A DNA stretch of 64,000 nt from Lonicera japonica (lineage: Eukaryota > Streptophyta > Magnoliopsida > Dipsacales > Caprifoliaceae), in the NCBI GenBank assembly GCA_021464415.1, contig CM038467.1, positions 33,883,226 through 33,947,225 on the forward strand, written 5' to 3'. Every line of letters begins with the position of its first letter. Position 1 is the first letter of the stretch. The notes beneath the pieces are model-generated. The model had not been told where the DNA came from. It saw nothing but the letters and a program-made list of their open reading frames with translations, and searched no databases. Of the stretch, positions 1-13,506 are shown one piece after another. A program made the translations under genes and the position numbers.

Positions 1-2631
1 AATAGAAAGTAACGCTTATATAAAATAACTAAAATCAAGTGCTTATTAAAATATAATATATGTAGCCTAGTTTTTAAAGATTGTATATAATTTAAAAAAT
101 TTCTATTTATAAAGAATGGATTTTTAAGAAGCTTATTTGATATTGATAAATTAGAAAATTGCTTTAGATAAAGAAAAACAAATTGTTTTTGTGGACAAAA
201 ACTAAAATCAAGTATATATTTTAATCTAAAGTCAATTTGCGCGCTATATCTTTCCGAACTTTTAATCCGGGACTATACTAAATGCGAAGTTTATTTAATC
301 ATAATTCATAATCCGGCTAATCTTTGTCACGTTCGATACCGTATAATCTTTATCCAATTGACTCTTGACCTATATATCATATCCCATATAATTACTATTC
401 AACTAATTCTAACTCTTATTCTATTCGAGATTTATTCTATCATACTTCTACGTCTGGCACGCCAAACGTAGCTTAATATTTGGCAAATATAGTGGTTGGA
501 CAAGGGTGGGTCTCAGCCCTTCCTACATATCTATCTTCTATCTATTACTATATAGTATTAATGAGGAAATAAGAGTACTTATGATATATGTAACTATTAA
601 TACATGTACTTATTGTGCTATTTTGAAATTTTCACTTTATTTTATGCATTAATCGCCGCCTAATTTTACCTACATCTTCACATCCATGAAGATATGGAAG
701 AATAAGGTAAGTTGTATACTCCATCTGTTTTAAAATAGTTCTATTTAGACTAGATTTGGTACATCGATTTAAGATCGTTGTTTTTAGTGATATTCTTAAA
801 ATTGAATACTATTGCAATTTTAATTACGTCATTGGAAATGCTTTTAATTTATTTTTTCGTAAAAATATAACTTATTGAAGTTGAATATTTTTTTTATAAA
901 AAATTCCACTTATTTATTTAATCATATATTGAATCTCATGTATTGCAGGTTGGTCACTTGTATATATATATATATACTACAGTATTATGGGAGTAAGAAA
1001 TTTATTGTACTCTTTAATGCTTCATGGGTTTTTTTTTGTTAGCACGAATCTTCTACACTGTATTAATATTATGGGAGGAAAGAGAAGAAATGACACTATT
1101 TATTGTATTCTTTAATGCTTTATGGTTATTTTTCTTTTATTCTTTAGTGCTTTGTGGTTATTTTTCTTTCTTTTTCTTGTATTCTTCTTCTTCTTCTTAC
1201 AAGTGGTAATATAGTCATTCATGGGTCATTGTGGAAAATACACAGGACCAAACTACTTCTTCTTCTTCTTCTTCTTTCAAATTAGATCCCCTTTAAGTAC
1301 ATGTTTACAAGTGGTAATATAGTCATTCATGGGTCATTGTGGAAAATACACAGGACCAAACTATGGAATCTAATCCGCTTTTAGATGCGGATAAGAAAAC
1401 ATTTTTATGGAAAATAAGAAATTGTCGGAAAACTTATAGCCAAATCACGCATTCCTTTTATTTCTCATAAAGATTAATTATTCTTATATATTCTACTTTT
1501 GGACGATCTAATTTCCCACTTTCTCTTTTATACCAATATTAGAATGCGGAACAAACTTAATTGGCAATGAGTAAAGTAACCGTTTATTTTTATATATTGT
1601 TTTGAGATGATCTCATTTTTCGATGTGGGATATGGACTCTCAAGAAACAATTATAATAATTAGCTACTATGATCAATGTGTTGAAGCTTTTCAAGTAGTT
1701 AAATTTGAGATTTCAAAAAATAAAACGTATCAAAATGAATACTTAAATTTTTCTATTTAAAATCTTGTGTAATATTATTTTTCCAACAAAAATATTACCT
1801 GAAAATATTATTTATAAATATATAACTCCGTCTATTTTAAAGGGTCACTTCTTTTAACTAATTAACGGACCTCGTATTTTGAAAGAGTAAATGTTTGATT
1901 TAATAAAATTTGGTGGGGATGATCGCCATGAAGAATAGATCAACTCCACCGATATGAAGTTCCAATTATTTGTCAAAAAAATTTTCACTTCTTTCAAGGA
2001 CGTCTTAACTCCCATTATACTAGGCTTTATATATATATATATGTACCCCTAGTTCCTTCTATTTTAAAGAGAGCATATCTTTAGACGATTTTTATGTTAA
2101 TGCATTGTTCTAAAAGAAAGAGTCCAAGTGCAATCATCCACAATGTTCCAAGCAAATACGATAGATTATTTACCCTATGCATGCACACAATACTGTTGAA
2201 GGTAAGACATGTGGGTGGTAAATTTTGGTTTTGCTAGGTTTCTTAGCACCCTACGCCTTTGAAAAAGGCTTATCATGAAAGAGGCAGAACGGAAATCCGT
2301 GTGGGTGGCAAATACAACATTACTCAAGTGCATGGACAAACCTAACATATGTATGTGGGGGTACACAGTTATGCACAGACAAGACAAATTAAAGGAAAGG
2401 TTTTGTCCGCGTTTCGCTACGTGGGAGGTTGCACGGTGCATTGTACGTTATACGTGGGGTGGCCGCTTTTCTATTATGCATATGGTCTCTAATTGGACAC
2501 AAAAATAAGAAGGGTCTCAAACTGCTAGAACAACCACATACACGCTATTTCTCAAGTTTTGAAAGTGAAAATTGAAATTGTATTATATTTATACCCCTTT
2601 CCAATGGAAAGGACCAAATATAACAAAATGG
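1..2631. other. AT-rich spacer, no gene recognised
   Basis: No ORF here resembles a known protein. The stretch is AT-rich with TA runs (about 960-976 and 2028-2041), CTT/TTC runs near 1185-1275 and a 59-bp direct repeat. The segment around 970-1300 resembles 46920-47170 (both contain 'gtattatggga' followed by 'tttattg..ctctttaatg' and later 'caaattagatcccctttaa'), so part of it is a dispersed repeat. It ends at the target-site duplication of the Athila-like element. Confidence 0.6.
1197..1363. repeat. 59-bp perfect direct repeat around a CTT-rich spacer
   Basis: Copies at 1197-1255 and 1305-1363 look identical base for base by eye, with a period of 108 bp. The 49-bp spacer holds a (CTT)n run. 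It looks like a recent local duplication, possibly by slippage or unequal exchange. No coding role is apparent. Confidence 0.85.
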
Positions 2632-2636
2632 ATATG

Positions 2637-4588
2637 TGACGTGGCCGAAAATACTTCCACGCTTAGGAACCCAAGTGTAGGTTGTCAAGTTATAATACTT
2701 GGTAAGTCCAAGTATCGAACTACAAGGATAGTCGGAAAGACGATGAAACAATTACGAGTCCAAGGCTTTGTATAAATAAGTGGATTGGTTGATTTTAATT
2801 GTTGATTTTAAAGTTATGCAATAAAAATTAAAGTGATGAATCAAATGATGAGAAAAGGCTAAGGCATTATAGAATTCATTCGCTTTACAACATTATGTAG
2901 AATCAATCTCATTCAAAGTTCTCAATGCAATTCTTAAGTGTTAAATATCTTACACTTTTCTAAGCAAAAGGGTGTGAAGTAAGAGGAACACATTCCTATA
3001 TAAATGCCACATAAAGAAAGGGTGTAAGCAAAACTTAACACAAGTGTATATCTCCTTTGTATCTTATAATCAAAGGGTGTGAAACAAGTGCACCCATTCC
3101 TATATAATGCTCAACAAAGATACAAATTTAAGATACACCAAAATAAAAGGCATAAATTTAAACTAGGCATTTGAGAACTCATTGTTAGTTTCCCCTTGGC
3201 AATTGACTTGATTATGAAAATGGCCACTTAAAGAGTTAAGCACAATAAATCATAACATTTCCTTTGCCTAAGATTGGGAGGTCTAAGTGGAGGATAAACC
3301 ATCCAGTATAGACATATTTGATAAATACAAATTGAATCCTTAGGGTGATTACTGGAGTTGTTTATGACATAAACTTACAAGATCCTCTTTGGCAACACCT
3401 TAACTAAGAAAATATTGAGTCTCAAAATCACATAAAGTGTAGAAAGCACTCAACATATTATTAAAGCATTCAAGGATTGGAGTCTCAAATTTATGGTGTT
3501 TCCATGAATATCAAAGACTAGTCATGCTTGGCAATGAAAAGTATCTCATTCATAGAAGGAATGGACATAGGCTAGTAAGAAATACACAAGTGTATCATCT
3601 CTTCATTAATGCTTGAGAACTATATATACAATGCATACAAAGTCAAATCAACTTATGAAGATTATCTTACTAGCTTATGAATGGTTGATTAAATAGAGAA
3701 GATGAAGGATTCAACAAGTATTTAACAATACTAACAATGGAATAAGAAATGAACTTACATAATTAATGCATTTCAAACTTCATCTTTTAGCCTTAGCAAA
3801 GAAATTTACTGCATAATAAATGTAGAGACAAGAATTATAGAAGTGTATTCCATTTCTCTTCAATGAATATAAGAAATTACAAATTCTAAAGAGAGATTAA
3901 TATTTAAGACAAGTAAAATAAAAATAATAATAAGTCCAAGAGTCTAAGAGTATTTTAAGCATCTCCCAATACAATAATGGAGACTATATATATAGATTAG
4001 TGTGTTGTCTCCCTCTCCTCTCTCTACTAAAGATCCATGAGAAATTATCCCCGTTGTCCTTTGGAAAATAGCCACTTTTGTATAAAATACAATATTCTAA
4101 GAGATAGAGATTTGAACCACTTTTTAGTCTCCAAGCTAGCTATGAGATAGATGTGTAAAATAGGGGAGGTGATATAAAAGACAAAGCAAGCCATCTAGAT
4201 TAATTTTGGCTTGAGTTAGATAGATCCAAGTGATATGAAAAATTTCTTGATTGATTTAGCAAAAAGCTAGATAGATCCAACTCTTGTTGTCAACTCTTGA
4301 TAGATTAAGAAATGAGCTTGATTGATCCAACTATTTGACTTTCCATTGACTTTTTGCTTTAAATGCCAAAAATTGTTTGGTTGATCATTCTTTTTTTACT
4401 CAATGAATTTCTCGAGATCTAAAGGTAACAAAATAAACACAAAAATGCCTTTCCAAGCAATGTTAAATACAAAATATACTACGAGGTTAATCGTGAGATA
4501 AGTTAGCAAACCGGATGATTTTAGAGAGTTAAACGCGGCAAACGACTCCAAAAATGAGCGTATGAATGACAATATTATGCGTTTATCA
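2637..4588 (-). repeat. 3' LTR of the minus-strand Athila-like element
   Basis: 1952 bp. It is homologous along its length to the split LTR at 12288-18981. By hand I count nine substitutions over the first 165 or so aligned bases, so the insertion is not recent. It contains paired quasi-palindromic motifs at 4248-4328 (see findings). No ORF of note is present. Confidence 0.9.
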
Positions 4589-4601
4589 GCTCCCCCAACT
4601 T
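4589..4601 (-). other. Polypurine tract next to the 3' LTR
   Basis: The minus strand reads AAGTTGGGGGAGC directly before the LTR start TGATAAACGC. This is the expected place for the plus-strand primer of reverse transcription. A near copy lies at 5661-5675. Confidence 0.75.
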
Positions 4602-6760
4602 ATATCTTGCCTTAGCAAGCAAATTAAGAATAGCTAAGTATAATTACCGAAAATGCATTTAGCACATGCATTAAGCCTTTGAACTCCTAAGTTCCCCTAG
4701 AAGACGAGTTGTGTCTTGTGAGGGTTTATAGAGATGATACTCACAAACATCCGAAGTTTGAACTAAAAAAGTAGAATTGAAGCATTTCCATGAATTGATT
4801 TAAGTGTTTGGCATTACAATTACTATTTCCGGAATGTTGGCATTTGAATGACGATCTCCATTGGTTACAATCTCTTTTAGAAACTAGCTCCACATTTTCA
4901 TTTGAACACACTATGCATATGAAATTTTGACAAAATTACTCTTAATCACAAATAATTCTATTCATCAATAGTGGTAGAGAGAAATCTTTCAAAAACAAAA
5001 GCTTAAGAACTTTTTCGATTATAAGCACTTTTCTTTATCTTTTACTTGGAATTTTTGCTAAATTAGCTCAAGGTGGTTTGCATCTCTATGGAGGGCAGCA
5101 GTCTCACTTTGTGATTTTGCATTCATAGCTTCTTCTATTTTATTTTATTTTCCATCAAAGGAAGCTATTCACCCTTTTTCCATATGGTAACATTTGCCTA
5201 TCCTTAATATAAGACAAAATGACTTATGAATTTAGTCAAGTGAAGCTTAAAGTCAATATTAAGTTTAAAAGTCTTCCAAGTTTCCAAATCTTTTGTAAGT
5301 GCCATGCATGTGTCCCCTCTATGGAGGATCTTTTCGAAAGAACTTTTATTGCATTTGAACATTACTTCTCTCTACAAAAGATGAAGATAATTCTATGTGA
5401 TACCAAAGACTAAATCAAGCCACAAAATTATGCATGTTCATAAGAAACTATAAGGCTCAAGAATCTAAATCAAGCAATGCCATGGAGATTATTAATCAAC
5501 TACCTATCCGAATCAAGAAATTCATGCCAAAAACCATCAATGCAAGGACAATTCTAAAAAAATTGATCATCATTTTAAAACTTCGATAAGATGGTGAAAT
5601 TGATCTTAGCATGGAAAAAATTATCATGAAATAAAGCATGATTGAAAATTTGAAAGTGCTCACCCCCCCCAACTTAAAGTTGGTATTGTCCTCAATGCTC
5701 TTGCAGACGACGAAAATTGGCGAGTTATTGGAAAATTGCTTTCCAATTTCTCCAAAATAAGGTTAGGATTGATTCCGAAGCTACTTCATAGCCATTTGAG
5801 GGAGTATTGGTGAAAACTTTCTAGAGAGAGAAAGTGATGGGTTTAGATCTAGGGCTCGAAATTGGTGCAAGATTGTGGGATTTCTTGGATGCTTAGAAGA
5901 GATTAGGAATGTATGTAGAAAGAATTAAAGGATTTGGGGAAGATTGGAAGGATTGATGGAGAAATGGAAGTTAGAAGTGAAGATGGGTGAGTGGAGAAGA
6001 TGATGAATAGTGGTGGGTTTGGTGGAGATAGAAAGAAAATGGGTGTGAGATTTAATGGGGTTATGGAAGGATGAGAGAGTGAGAGAGGTGAAAATTTTGA
6101 TGGATTTTGGTAGGAGAAGGGGGTTATGGAAGCTTGATGGAGGGCGTTAATGGTGGTGAGTGGGTGTTAGTGGAGAGAGAGAAAGAAAGAATGGGGATTG
6201 TGAGGTGGAGGAGAAGATGAAAGAGGAGAAAATGAGAAAGAATGGGTGAGAAATGGGTTGGTCAAGAGGTGTATTTTTCTCCCCTTTTTCCAATTTTTTT
6301 CAATTTTTTTAGAGAGCTCTCTCTGCCATAGTTGGATCAATCGAGCCAAAAGCTTGATAGATTGAGCTTGCTTTTTATTTTTATTTTTTTTTGGGGAACA
6401 AAACAATGAACCCTTCATGTTTTATCTTCTATCCTCGCATTCTCCAATTTTTTTCACTTCTCGAAGGTCTCAAAATTTATTCGAGAATTTCTAAATCTGT
6501 ACCAATTTTTTGAACTTTTTTTCAATTTTTTCTTTCGAATTTTTTTGCAACTTTTTACAGATCATCCTCCTATCGGCCTGAATCATTCTCATATTTTTTC
6601 GGCATCTTCCAACTCCCGCACTCGCTCGATTTGTTCCGCTTCACCTGAATTTCCTTAAATCACTTCCGAAATTTCTATTCTACTCCAAACCGCCCGAATT
6701 TTCTAAAAACCCCAAAAACAAAAATATTTACATTATTTACAAAAATGACCTACGCTTTTT
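4602..6760 (-). other. Post-pol spacer of the Athila-like element, no env-like ORF left
   Basis: This is the region between integrase and the 3' LTR. On the element strand it contains, in order, a paired quasi-palindrome (6333-6370), a long pyrimidine-rich stretch (about 5740-6300) and a second polypurine-tract-like sequence (5661-5675). The plus-strand relative at 62693-63304 has a similar palindrome and pyrimidine-rich arrangement followed by an ORF. Here no comparable ORF remains, so it was deleted or decayed. Confidence 0.6.
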
Positions 6761-6764
6761 AGGT

Positions 6765-8069
6765 GTAGGTCAGGTCACTTAGAGGGATGGACTCTTTTAG
6801 CGACAGAATTTCTAAAAACGGTTTGAACCTTTGACCATTAACTTTAAATTGGAAACCAGTTTTTGGATCTTCCACAGTGACAGCCCCAAATGAGAACACA
6901 TGTTTTACGATGTATGGGCCAGTCCATCGTGATTTTAATTTTTCGGAAAATATATGTAATCGAAAATCATAAACAACAACTTTTTGGCCAAGTTTAAATT
7001 ATTTTCGCAAAATTAATTTATCATGAAAATGTTTGGCCCGGTTCTTGCTTATTTTCGAATTTTGATATGCATCTCTCCTCAATTCCTCCAATTCTTCTAT
7101 TTGTAACATCCAATTTTTGTTGGATTCCTCAAAATCACTATTCACCAATTTTATCGCCCAAAATGATTTATGTTCCAATTCAACAGGCAAGTGACAAGGC
7201 TTGCCATACACAATGCAATATGGTGACATCCCGAGAGTTGTTTTGAAAGCGGTTCGGTAGACCTAAAGAGCATCGTTTACTCGCAATGACCAATCTTTGC
7301 GATTCGAATTTACCGTTTTTTCTAAAATTTATTTTATCTCTCGGTTTGCAAGCTATACTTGCCCGTTTGTTTGAGGATGATAAGCGAGGGACACCTTATG
7401 GTTTACACTATATTTTTGCATTAATGATTCAAAAAGTTTATTGCAAAAATGTGAGCCTCTATCACTTATTATTGCCTTTGGGGTGCCAAATCTTGAAAGA
7501 ATATTATCCTTTAAAAATCGGATCACAACTTTGTGATTATTTATTTTGCAAGATATGGCTTCCACCCATTTGGAAACATAATCAACCGCAAGAAGGATAT
7601 GGAGATTACCAAAAGAGAATGGGAATGGTCCCATGAAGTCAATGCCCCAACAATAAAAAATTTCAACCATGAGGATCAGGTTGAGAGGCACCATGCTTTT
7701 TTTTGTGATTCCCTCGAGCATTTGGCATATCAGGCAAGCTTTGCAAAAGGCGTGGGCATTTTTGAACATTGTTGGCCAATAAAAGCCACATTAAAGGATC
7801 TTGGCGGCTATCTTCTTGGCCGAGAAATGTCCCCTACAAGCTTCATTATGGTAAAAGCTTAGAACTCCTTCGAACTCATCATTGGGAATACATCGTCGAA
7901 TGATTTGATATGCCCCATACTGGAACAAGTACGGGTCATCCCAATAGAAACAGTTGACCTCGGACAAGAATTTTCTTCAGTCTTAGGCACTGCAAGGGCT
8001 TGGCATCTTTCTGAGGATAAGATAGTTCATGATATTGGCATACCATGGTGAAGTAGAGATTATGAATAG
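6765..8069 (-). pseudogene. Ty3/gypsy integrase, broken
   Basis: The minus strand encodes the end of the zinc-binding region (CKACLICQMLEG), the catalytic core with [39 protein letters not shown] and YHPQTNGQ, then the C-terminal part with [17 protein letters not shown]. Two of the catalytic acidic residues (GIDFMG and IISD) are visible. Stops interrupt it just after YHPQTNGQV (about 7350) and near 7262, and frame shifts follow. It is closely related to the integrase at 61817-62692 and is non-functional. Confidence 0.88.
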
Positions 8070-9653
8070 TTACTCATCTGAAAAAAAGTCTTTGATAGTA
8101 CTCTCTTCAATGTGCTCAGTGAATGCGAGACAAGACAAGTGGTTCGCTACTACGTTCTCTACCCTTTTCTTGTCTTTGATGAGCAAGTGAAATTCTTGGA
8201 GTAAGAGAATCCACCTTAAAAGTCTCGCCTTTGCATCTTTTTTTGTGAAAAGATACTTAAGAGCCGCATGATCCGTGAAAATGACAATAGGCGATCCAAT
8301 GAGGTAGGATCGAAATTTGTCAAGGGCAAATACTATGGCTAATAGCTCTTTTTCTGTTGTTATGTAATTCATTTGAGCAGCATTGAGCGTTCGGCTTGCA
8401 TAGTAAATGACTCTGGGCTTTTTGTCCTTTCTTTGGACGAGAACCACCCCTACGGCATAGTCACTTGCATTGCACATGAGTTCGAATGGCAAACTCCAAC
8501 CAAGAGTTTGCATAATTGGGGCGGTTGTGAGCAAGTGCTTGAGCTTAGTGAATGATTTTTCACATTTTTCATCCTAAACAAACAGAACGTCTTTCAATAG
8601 GAGGTTACAAAATGGCTTTGCAATAGCACTAAAATTTTGAATGAGTCTCCTATAAAAGCTGGCATGTCCCAAGAATGAACGGACATCTTTAACAGTAATG
8701 GGAGTGGGAAGCTTTGAGATTAACTCAATTTTTGCCTTGTCGACTTTAATTCCCTTCTTCGAAATAATATGACCCAATACAATGCCCTTCGTCACCATGA
8801 ATTGGCATTTCTCCCAATTAAGCACTAGTTGCTTCTCAATCCACCTTTCTAAGACCTGTTCAACATTCGACAAACAATTATCAAATGACTTACCGTAAAT
8901 GGTAAAGTCATCCATGAACACTTCTAGGGTCTTTTCCATCATGTTGCTAAAGAAACTTAGTATACACCTTTGAAATGTTGCCGGTGCATTGCACAACCCA
9001 AATGGCATCCTTCGATATGCAAAGGTACCAAAGGGGCATGTGAAGGTGGTTTTCTCTTAATCATTTAAATCAATCTCAATTTGGTTGTACCCGGAGAATC
9101 AATCTAAGAACGCGTAAAATTCATGCCTGGCTACTCTTTCGAGTGTTTGGTCCAAAAATGGGAACAAAAAATGATCTTTACGTGTTACTTCATTAAGCTT
9201 ATGGTAGTCAATGCACACTCGCCACCCGGTGGTGACTCTTTAGGGTATTAATTCATTTTGTTCATTTTTTACTACGGTAAGCCCGGATTTCTTTCGTACA
9301 ACTTGGGTCGGACTCACCCATTTCCTATCCGAGATTGGGTAAATGATGTTTACATCTAGCAATTTCAACACATCATTTCTTACAACTTTTTGCATATTTA
9401 GGTTCAATCGGCGTTGAAATTGCTTAGATGGTTTAGCCGCTTCCTCCAAGTGAATTTTGTGAGTAAAAATTAGAGGACTAATCCCTCGAAGTTCGGCCAA
9501 TGTCCAACTAAAAGCTTTCTTATGTTTAATAAGCATACTTACCAACTTTACCTCTTGCTTCTTTGAAAATTCGGAAGAGATTACCACGGGGTAAGTTTCG
9601 AACACACCTAGGAAAGCGTACTTTAAGTTGCTTGGCAGTGGCTTGAGCTCCAT
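8070..9653 (-). pseudogene. Ty3/gypsy reverse transcriptase and RNase H, broken
   Basis: The N-terminal RT piece (9240-9653) carries FQRRLNLNMQ and WVSPTQVVRKKSG. The palm piece (8574-9008) carries MPFGLCNAPATFQRC and VFMDDFTIYG, the family form of the YxDD box. RNase H (8070-8534) carries [25 protein letters not shown] and [10 protein letters not shown]. Frames are lost between 9009 and 9239 and again near 8560. The order matches the plus-strand element. The copy is dead but its RT is still alignable. Confidence 0.9.
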
Positions 9654-9692
9654 ATTTCATTCAAGCTTTGGTGGTTCCACTTATGCATCACC

Positions 9693-10330
9693 TTATTGTT
9701 TCAAAAGTTCTTTATTGTTCCTATTATCTAAAGAAAACACATGCACACATTCCTCGGGATCATTGAAAGTGGTTATCAAATCTTGCAATGATTCCGATTC
9801 ATAAATGAAAGAGAAATGGTCTTGTACTAGTGACTCTATCATGCTTACATGTTCAATTTCATCGTCAAAATCATCTTGTTTGTTACTTATTGAAAACACA
9901 TTTATCTCAAGAATCAAATTTTCAAAGGCCAATTTCACAATTCCATTATTGCAATTGATAATAGCATTTGATGTTGCAAGAAAGGGTCTTCCCGAAATTA
10001 CGAGAATCTCATTTTCGGGATTGGATACCGGTTGCATGTTAAGAACTATGAAATCCACATGAAAATAGAATTTATTAATTTGAACTAACACATCCTTTAC
10101 AATTTTCCTTGGAATCTTGACCGATTGATTCCGCCAATTAGATCGTGCCTTTCGTGGGTTTTAACTCCCCTAAACCCAATTGTTGGTAGACCAAAAATGG
10201 CAAAACATTAACACTCGCACCCAAATCAAGCAAGACATTTTTTATTCTAAAGTTACAAATCAAACAAGAAATGGTGGGGTAATCGAGATCTTTGAATTTT
10301 GGAATTCGAGTGCCTTGCATTATTTAGCTC
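9693..10330 (-). pseudogene. Retroviral-type aspartic protease of the Athila-like element, broken
   Basis: The minus strand encodes MQGTRIPKFKDLDYPTISC, then the active-site motif LLDLGASVNVLP (DLGA in place of the usual D-S/T-G, as in the plus-strand relative), then LNMQPVSNPENEILVISGRP and FLATSNAIINCNNGIVKL. It would release Gag and Pol proteins from the precursor. A stop lies just upstream (EQVS then TAA) and the frame changes near 10130, so it is inactive. Confidence 0.85.
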
Positions 10331-10399
10331 ACTTGTTCCGCCATAAATGCATTCTTTTTAACATTCAATCGCCTCTTAGTCGTGCACAAATCTTTTAAA

Positions 10400-12122
10400 A
10401 AATTTGCATAAAAAGGAATTTGTTTCACCGCATCAAACAATGGATCGAATGTCAATTTTCACTTGTTTGAACACATCAAGAATTTTGGCATTTCGGGTCT
10501 CCTTGAAAGGTTGAGATAACCTTTTCAGAAAAGGGATTTTGACACTATTCTTGATTTTCTCCAAATCTTCTTTTCCAACTCTCTCTTTTTCCCTTATTTT
10601 CTCTTCTAGGGTGATCTCCTCAACTTGACTTGACTAGGCTATGTCCATCGACTTTTTGGCCTTAGGAACTATAGTTTTGTCAATCTTTTTTCCAATCCTA
10701 AGGATTGTGATGGATTTTAATTCCTCAACATTTTCATTTGACTCACCCTCATTGATCACTAAAGATTGTCCTCGGGGGTTAGCTAAGGGTTGAGATGGGA
10801 ATTTCCCTTTTTTTTGGGTGGACAACGCGACTGTGAGTTTGGACATTTGGGTTTTCAAATCACTAACCTCTCTATTGGTTATATCTATAAATTTCCGCAA
10901 AAGATACTCCAAATTTGAATTTGGGTTTGGGTTAGTTTGGCCAAAATAGTTGTTTTGGGGTGGAGGTGGTCTTTCTTGGTAGAAGTTTGAATTTTGATGA
11001 GCATTTTGGTTTCCCCCCAACTAAAGTTGGCATGATTACTCCATCCTTCATTGTACCTTTGAGAAAACGGATCATTGTGTGGCCTAGAGTATGAATTCAT
11101 AGCATTAACTTGTGCGGGACTTTGAATGACCTCTTTGAAGGCCAGAATTGTGTGACACTCCTCCGTGGAATGTCACAAATGACACAAACAGTGCTAGTTC
11201 CTACACTACCTTCCCTCATTTTACTAGACTCCATGACTTCGACTTTCTTTGACTATTGTATAAATTTCAACTCCATGTCATCACCTTTGGACAATTGGTA
11301 CAAACCCCTTCTCTCGGAAACTTTACCCTTAACCTCGTCTGTGTAGGTGTTCCAATTTTGGGCACCTTCGTCTATTTCATCAAAGTACAATAAAGCGTCA
11401 TCCGAACTTTTACTCAAAAAAATTCTATTACACATCGTTTCTACAAACGTGTGCATGGCAGGAGTGAGTGATTCTTAAAAATAGCTAACAATACTCCATG
11501 TCTCATGTTGATGATGAGGGCAAGAATTCAAAAGCTCTTTGTATCTTTCCCAATATTTATAAAAACTTTCATTTTCTTTGGGAGAAAAATTTGTAATTTG
11601 CCTTCTCAAAGCATTGGTTCGATGAACGGGAAATAACTTCTTTAAAAATTTGACTTGCAATTCTTGCCATGTTCAAATGGAATTGGGACGTAAAGAATTT
11701 AGCCATATTTTTCCTTTATCTTTTAAAGAGAACGGAAAAAAGTTTTAACCTCATTACTTCCTCATTTGTGTTAGCTTCTCTAAAAGTAGAGCAAACTTTC
11801 TCAAAATCTTTTAAATGCATGCAAGGGTTTTTGGAACCAATACCATGAAATGATGGTATATGTTGCAACATGCCCGGTTTGAGAGTAAATGTTCAGGCTT
11901 GACCCGCGAAAATGACAATGTAAGAGTTTGAAGTGCCTCGAGGAGGTTGAAGGTAATCTCGCATTGTACGGACCAGACGATTGTGATCATTGTTCTCTCT
12001 AGCATTTGACTTATTGTCTTTGTTATCCATCTCGGATGAAGGGGTGAAGGAGAAGGATGCCTTAGTGGTGGTCGGCCTATTTGTGGACTTATGTGAAGAT
12101 CAATGTACAAGTCCCCGAGCAT
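10400..12122 (-). pseudogene. Gag of the Athila-like element, broken
   Basis: The reading starts at the minus-strand ATG 12120-12122 (MLGDLYIDLHISPQ, matching the N-terminus of the plus-strand Gag). It continues through the capsid-like part FLKKLFPVHRTNALRRQ and FYKYWERYKELLNSCPHH (11475-11660), then FVETMCNRIFLSK and EGAQNWNTY (11253-11456), an Asn/Gln/Pro-rich tract (10885-11100) and SITILRIGKK near 10690. It is split over three frames with several stops. Gag would form the virus-like particle. Confidence 0.85.
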
Positions 12123-12263
12123 AAGCCTGGGAAGGAGATCCGAAAGAAAATTTCCACCTATAAAAGAAGAAAATAATAAACAAGAAAAACTTATTCACAA
12201 AGGGAGAAGAGATACTTACAAAGCAGATTTTTGTACAAAACCCGTAATCCATCTTTCGCTGTA

Positions 12264-12281
12264 TCTCCGGCAACGGCGCCA
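12264..12281 (-). other. Primer binding site, tRNA-Asp type
   Basis: The minus strand reads TGGCGCCGTTGCCGGAGA, complementary to the 3' end of plant tRNA-Asp with one mismatch compared with the perfect 18-base site at 57165-57182. It lies six bases from the LTR end. Confidence 0.85.
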
Positions 12282-12750
12282 AAAACTTGACGTGGCTGAA
12301 AATACTTCCGCGCTTAGGAACCCAAGTATAGGTTGTCAAGTTATAATACTTGGTAAGTTCAAGTGTCGAACCACAAGGATAGTCGGAAAGATGATGAAAC
12401 GATTACGAGTCCAAGGCTTTGTATAAAGAAGTGGATTGGTTGATTTTAATTGTTGATTTTAAAGTTATGCAATAAAAATTAAAGTGATGAATCAAATGAT
12501 GAGAAAAGGCTAAGGCATTATAGAATTCATTCGCTTTACAACATTATGTAGAATAATCTCATTTAAAGTTCTCAATGCAATTCCTAAGTTTTAAGTATCT
12601 TACACTTTTCTAAGCAAAAAGGTGTGAAGCAAGAGCAACCCATTCCCATATAAATGCCACATAAAAAAATGGTGTAAGCAAAACTTAACACAAGTGTATC
12701 TCTCCTTTGTATCTTATAATCAAAAGGTGTGAAGCAAATGCAACCCATTC

Positions 12751-13170
12751 TGTGAAAACCCACGTTCTCGACGCCCGAGGTCCTCGTGGGAAGCGATTCC
12801 GTGTTGCTTTGAAAATCAATTTTGAAAAGAATAAGAATCGCCAGTTTGTTTTACTAAACAAACAAAAAGTTTGTGTAAAAGAGACGTATTTATAAACTAA
12901 ATATCCTCTTATACAAAATGTATACGAAACTAGTTGATTCAAAGATTAAGGGATTAAGTTACAAATCGAGAAGGTGTTAGGCACCCAATTCGCCTTTACG
13001 GTCTCTTGAGTAGGATATGCATGTGTTATAATTTAGTTCTTGCATGCTTTAGAAACCGTAATTTTAAGGATGGGATGAAAACAATGTGTTTCCTAATTCG
13101 CCCAAGATTTTGGAAATAAGTGTGTGTGTGTGTGTGTGATTTAAAAAAGAGAGTGTGATAATAATAGATA
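12751..13170 (-). repeat. Truncated 3' LTR of the nested gypsy element
   Basis: It aligns with 15426-15880: shared blocks include 'gattccgtgttgctttgaaa', 'cgccagtttgttttactaaa' and 'gtgttaggcacccaattcgc'. Homology stops near 13170, after a (GT)n run at about 13121-13138 and 'gtgataataata'. The rest of the LTR is deleted. Confidence 0.85.
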
Positions 13171-13506
13171 CAATGAAATGGCGTGCTTCCGTCTTAGGAT
13201 TTTGCTGATCTTACGTCATGCTTCCATCTTGACACATTTCTCGTTGCTTCTTGATTCTTGGGCCTATCAAAATCCATCTGAGTTACTGCTTTTACTTATA
13301 CCCATAATCTTAGGAGGATTACCGATGTTCTGCATTTTCACGAGTGAGTGTGGACAGGCTTGATTCTTGAGAGATGCGGGGGCTTTCAGTTGCTAAACCA
13401 ATCGATTGACTTGATTCTACCTTCAGGGTTTTTGGTTTTGCTGATAGGACAACAACAGGGTTGTGGTGATGTGGGTAGGACATTCTCAGTGCGAATGATG
13501 AATAAA

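Noticed and set aside
6167..6418. 83-codon minus-strand ORF rich in Ser, Pro, His and Lys
   Set aside because: It falls in the pyrimidine-rich spacer of the Athila-like element. The composition reflects that tract and no domain is seen.
7286..7862. Plus-strand ORFs of 116 and 109 codons
   Set aside because: They are antisense to the well-recognised integrase remains at the same place.
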